NCBI GenBank assembly: GCA_026686845.1
Contig: JAIVEN010000012.1
Location: 5,086,501 to 5,150,500, forward strand
Length of the DNA stretch: 64,000 nt
From: Adenanthera pavonina
Taxonomy: Eukaryota > Streptophyta > Magnoliopsida > Fabales > Fabaceae
Reading direction: 5' to 3'
Shown: positions 60,036 to 64,000 of the stretch, piece by piece
Position numbering within the stretch: position 1 is the stretch's first letter
Layout of the letters: each line of letters begins with the position of its first letter
Made by a program: the position numbers and the translations under genes
The notes under the pieces: model-generated
What the model was told of the DNA's origin: nothing
The model's database searches: none
The model's input: the letters and a program-made list of their open reading frames with translations, nothing else

Positions 60036-61560
60036 TGTTGATTTGGATGATCACCCAAGAAGGGTGAATTGAGTGTTGCAAATTTTACATCTTTATGAAG
60101 AACTACCTAATGTTAAAAAGAAGCTCATAGAACAGGGGTGAACAAAGGAGAAGATGAAGAGATGAAAGAAGAACAATACACAAACAATTTTTCCTAGTTC
60201 GACCTAACTACTTGGCATACATCTAATCCCCAAACAAGTTGCTTGAGATTCTTTATTATATCTCACAAGTTTGATCTGAGCACCTGTGAAACCATAATAC
60301 ATCCTAGACTCCTTCCTTAAGTCTATCTCTCTCTCCCATACCTTCCTTCCCTGGTGTAATTACAAATTCCCCTCAAGGAACCCAACCTTGTGTAATCCCT
60401 CTATATCATCTAGAGATCTCTCATAAAGAAAACATCAATACAAAAGAAATGCTCTCTCAAAGATGTGATAAATATATCGAAACTCACAGATTGTGGTTGA
60501 GAGTGTTTTATCAAGAAATAAATTTGTTACATGAATAAAATAATTTGAGAACATTACTCTCTCTTCTCTTAACTTAAATAAAGTTCTATTTATAGGTGGA
60601 AATAGTTGATTAACTAGTAGTTACTATGAAAAACTAGCTGTTGAACTAGCCGTTATAAGCACTTTACCCAATTAATCAATTATACTATGAAAGTCTAATC
60701 GATTATGGTGTGATTCAAGGCTGTTCCTGAAAATGTATCCATGATAATAGATTAAGCTCAATTTAAGTCAATTGATTGAGTTTAAAAACAAAGAAGAAGG
60801 TAAGTCAGTCAATCAATTGAGTCAAGAATAACAAGTTATAAAGGAATTTGGAAGTTTAGAAAATATAATCAATTATATTTAGAAAAGTAACAAGTTATCA
60901 AATGACGGATTTAAGAAGCAAGATAATTGATTACAATTGCTAAAGTAATAGGTTAGGATGCTAAGACCTATTATAATGCCAAAGATAATAGGTTAGGACA
61001 CTGGGTAGAGAAGTTTCACTCGAAGTAATGGACCTAACTGATTATATTTGAAAAGATAATCAGTTATACCAGGAAGAACAAAAATGACATACTAACAAAT
61101 ATATAACAGGTTATAATGGGAAATCTAATAGGTTACTTTTTCTTAATCTTCAAAAACTTAGAAAAAATGAAGAAATCAAGACTCAATTTTATTTTTGGAC
61201 TTAAAATTCAATGTCATTAAAAGAGATGTTCTAAAATTGTTTAAAAAGACTTTTAAACTCAAACAACCTCGACTGCTTACAAAAGCAAAATTAAAGAACT
61301 TGAACTTGATCGTTCCATTTGAGCTCCCAAGTTCTTCTTCTCCAGAATTCTCTTCTTCTTGGAATGTCTTTGCTCTACTATTTGACTTCATAATTTATTT
61401 TCTTCTTCTTGACTTAACTATATAATAAATTCATATTAAGTCCAATAGTCAGTTTAATTCTTTCTTAAATAATAAGCATGATTTAAAGGATATAAAAAAT
61501 ATTAAATAACCATATCATCCAAACTTTTGGCTCTACTATTTGATATCAATAAAACTACTT
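60036..61560 (-). repeat. Degenerate copia-type LTR F with TAATCGATTA-type palindromes
   Basis: Starts TGTTGATTTGGATGATCACCCAAG and has the GGGTGAATTG motif, the conserved inner block (60187-60256: CTAGTTCGACCTAACTACTT...CCCAAACAAG) and a TATA box (minus strand CTATAAATAGAAC near 60585), in the same order as LTR A. Its U3 instead repeats TAATCGATTA, TCAATTGATTGA and AATCAATTAT-like palindromes (60660-61130). The outer end is uncertain (about 61560). Confidence 0.68.
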
Positions 61561-61908
61561 ATGTTAGTCAGCAGACCAAGTACAAACCACTTCATAAACA
61601 CTTTTGCTCTCGTGAATTTCTTAGGTTAATCATAGTTTTATGACTTAGTCATTTTGCATAGATCTTAACTAGTTTGCATTGAGTTTTTCATACATTTCCA
61701 ATTGATCAACTATTGTCGAATGCATTTAATGCAGTAGTTCAACCACTAGTTCTTCTGAGTAATGATAAATGAATTGTGTTTGATGGCTAATTAATTACCT
61801 CAAGCAATAAATAGAGCCTCATTTAAGTTAAGAGTAAAAGATATTATTGTTTTGAAACATTTTGCTTTAAATTTATGATTCATTCTCGCATTAAAAGCTT
61901 TTAATCAA
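61561..61908 (+). repeat. Copia-type LTR fragment H, opposite orientation to F
   Basis: GAATGCATTTAATGCAG (about 61719), TCTGAGTAATG and CAATAAATAGAGCCTCATTT (about 61805) follow the plus-strand order of the LTRs of B and E. It is cut by R8 at 61908. Confidence 0.6.
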
Positions 61909-64000
61909 TGTAATATTCTGGATTTTTTACTGGATATTCAAAGCTCAATATTTTAAAATTTATAAGAAATTTGCAAAAATGGGTATATACCATTTTGTGT
62001 GAAATAGGGCAAAGAGACCAATTACTTTGGTTGGAAAGTAATAGGAGAAAATGGTGATTTTATCCATAGAAAAAAGAAAAGAAAAAAAAGAAAAAGAAAA
62101 AAAAGGGAAAGGCGGCGGATGTGGGTAGAAGGTGAAGAAAAATTAAATAATTTTGGAAAAAATTATACTTAATTCTCGAAAATTCTAAAACTTTTAAATT
62201 TGCCCCGAATCATGGCATTTTTGTAAATATGAAAAATTATAATCAAAATAAGGCTCTCAATGAGTTAAGTACAATGGAATATAGTATTTAATTTATTAAG
62301 ATCAAAATAATATTTATTTGGTAATTATGATTTAATATTAATATTTTACTCTATAAAAGTCAATCTACACTGTAGGAAAAGATAGTATTAATTCAAGAAA
62401 AATTAGTAGGTCTTGCTGAAATATATTTTGGGTCAAGATGATAATTTTGAACTAAAAGTAATTGTTGGACAATCTTGTACCAATTTAATGACAATTTCTA
62501 CAAAAATACTCTATCAGTATGGGTAAATTTAATTGGTAAAAAGTATTTTGATCCATTAAAGTTATGAAGCAATTTTTGGCCCAAAAAAAAGAAGGTGAAG
62601 CACATTGGTCTCAAATTAGGAAACAAAGAGAATTTTCCAAAAAGCTGTTTAAAGAAGAAAAGTAAATAAAAGTAAAAAATAAAGTAATAAAATTACTTTA
62701 TGATATAATTATTCCATTAACACATTTAAGCCTTCATCTTCTTCATTCACTATGATGAAAATAGTGAGAAAAGAGGGAGGAAGCCGTGACTTAGTGGAAG
62801 CAAAAGGAGAAGAGAAAAATCACAAGCTTGATCCCTAAATTTCAAGGTATTATCTTACAACCCTTTCCTTGTGATCTCTAGCAATTTTTAGGCATTTTAA
62901 TGGCTATTTTTCCCTCATTTTCTTGCTGAAATTTTCAACCTAGAGAGAGAGTAGAGAGGGAAAGCTATGCCATAAAGAAACTAATCCATGAAAAGTAAAG
63001 TATATGTTACAAGATGCAAGATTATGGCATTGGTTTCCAAGATTGTTGAGTTATTTATTTTCTATGATTTTTCATATTTTTCTGCTTATTTAAGGTTCGA
63101 AAAGGAAAGGGAGTTTCACAATTTTGACTCTAAAAATAGATTCTTTGGGTCCAAAATAGGTTAGAACAACTGTGTTATACAAGAAATTTCTGAAGAATGA
63201 CTATACATACTTTTAAGGTTAAAGTGGCACTTTGAGAAGCAAGTTGTGTAATTCTTGGATTGAGACTTGTTTTGATGATGCTATAGGATTCCAAGAGGAA
63301 ATATAAGATTATGGGAAAGGTGTGCAAAGTTTGGTGAAACTTGGAAAGTCTAAAGGTAGTTATTTTTACCAATTACATCAAAGTTGTTAAAATTATTTAC
63401 AATGATGTTTTGAACATGTCATGATATGACATTGATGTTTTGTGTTGAATTTGATGTGTTGGCTGTTTGAATGAGAGTTTTAATAACTATTGAATGTCCA
63501 ATTTTTAGAATGTTAACATGTCGAAATTTTTATGAAAATGTATGTTATAAATTGGTTGATTGTTTTCAAATGATATTTCTATAAAGTGTATGATAAAATG
63601 TGCAAATATTCGGTTGTAACTATTGAGATTCTTTTAATCTCATTCTCTTTCCAAATGTTTCATTTCATAGGTCCAAGTCATGGCAAGATTGCCCAAGAAG
63701 AAAAAGAGAAGGAAAAACAAGCTCTTAATTAAAATGAATTTGCTTGCATTAGTGTTTTGCTTGGAATACCTTGCAAAAATGGTGTGTATGATTTTAAGAC
63801 TTTACATGAATATAATCATGTTTATGTAGGTCTAACATGATGTCATGTGCTAAGTGGAGGCAAGAGATGGCTATATATGTAAATATTAAGGTGTATTTTG
63901 TCAAGTTATAGGATGAAAATGTCCATTATGTTACTACTGAGAATTTTATGTACTATTCAAAATTTTTGTAGTTTAATGTATAAGTACTTTATATGGTTGT
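61909..64000 (+). repeat. R-family copy R8 (runs off the window)
   Basis: Starts TGTAATATTCTGG and aligns with R7 almost throughout: GGATATTCAA, AATTTGCAAAAA, the A-rich run (62065-62110), AGAGGGAGGAAGCCGTGAC (62772), and the end text GGCAAGATTGCCCAAGAAG at 63681 as at 58649. The right end is outside the window. Confidence 0.78.

Noticed and set aside
56854..64000. R units as DNA transposons or MITEs
   Set aside because: The short TGTAACA/TGTTACA ends and 5 bp duplications fit LTRs; no long terminal inverted repeats or transposase.
1..64000. tRNA, rRNA or host protein genes
   Set aside because: None recognised on either strand; every longer coding signal belongs to a mobile element or the plastid fragment. 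A short or intron-rich gene in the AT-rich parts could be missed by eye.

Overview
The window is plant nuclear DNA, probably from a eudicot, and consists almost entirely of nested transposable elements. It is AT-rich. I found no host protein gene, tRNA, rRNA or CRISPR array. The evidence for a plant is a SIRE/Maximus-like Ty1-copia family with a tRNA-iMet type primer site, a plant RTE-type LINE ending in a (TTG)n tail, and a nuclear copy of the start of plastid ndhK. The setting looks like repeat-rich heterochromatin, for example pericentromeric DNA. I cannot name the species.

Layout from left to right. (1) 1-11345: copia element A on the minus strand. It has gag, pol and a third gene (ORF3), all with stop codons, and its 5' LTR is cut and fused at 11345 to a fragment of another LTR (to 12693). 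(2) 12694-16716: a long LTR-like repeat of a second family, called R here (copy R3), carrying solo copia LTR C (13414-14929, target duplication AACAT). (3) 16717 to about 18360: a remnant of a third LTR-like family, S. (4) About 18360-26819: a stack in which R0 carries R1 (18898-26090), which carries R2 (20606-25347), which carries solo copia LTR D (20867-22727, GTATG). (5) About 26825-28256: an older copia LTR relative, G, containing a 322 bp plastid ndhK fragment. (6) 28391-55685: R6 (target duplication TTCTC). It carries full-length copia element B (29524-41397, GTTTC) and R5 (42308-54590, AAGAA). R5 carries copia element E (43100-52937, GAAAG), whose 3' LTR is split by an RTE LINE (49666-52831). 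(7) 55691-60035: S2, split by R7 (56854-59389, GAAGA). (8) 60036-61908: two opposed degenerate copia LTRs, F and H. (9) 61909 to the end: R8.

Elements A and B share a gene order of LTR, PBS, gag, a second Gag-like segment, pol (protease, integrase, reverse transcriptase, RNase H), an approximately 1 kb spacer, ORF3, PPT, LTR. Both end gag at codon 309 right after the zinc knuckle, both have a second TAG about 25 codons later, and both place pol in the -1 frame relative to the second Gag-like segment. ORF3 lies where SIRE-type elements carry an extra or env-like gene, but it shows no signal peptide or membrane span. Its middle part resembles the domain called 'putative plant transposon protein' (recognition from memory). 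Every pol carries stops, most of them at Gln codons, so no copy here could move on its own.

The most unusual signal is in the LTRs. Their U3 part is built from diverged units with a short palindrome. In A-E it is ATTCGAAT, paired with TTCGTCTGTCAGAGAG. In G the same place holds TTGAACGTTCAA-type palindromes, and in F TAATCGATTA-type ones. The TATA/leader part and a block near the inner LTR end stay alike across these families. The same motifs recur in the spacer upstream of ORF3.
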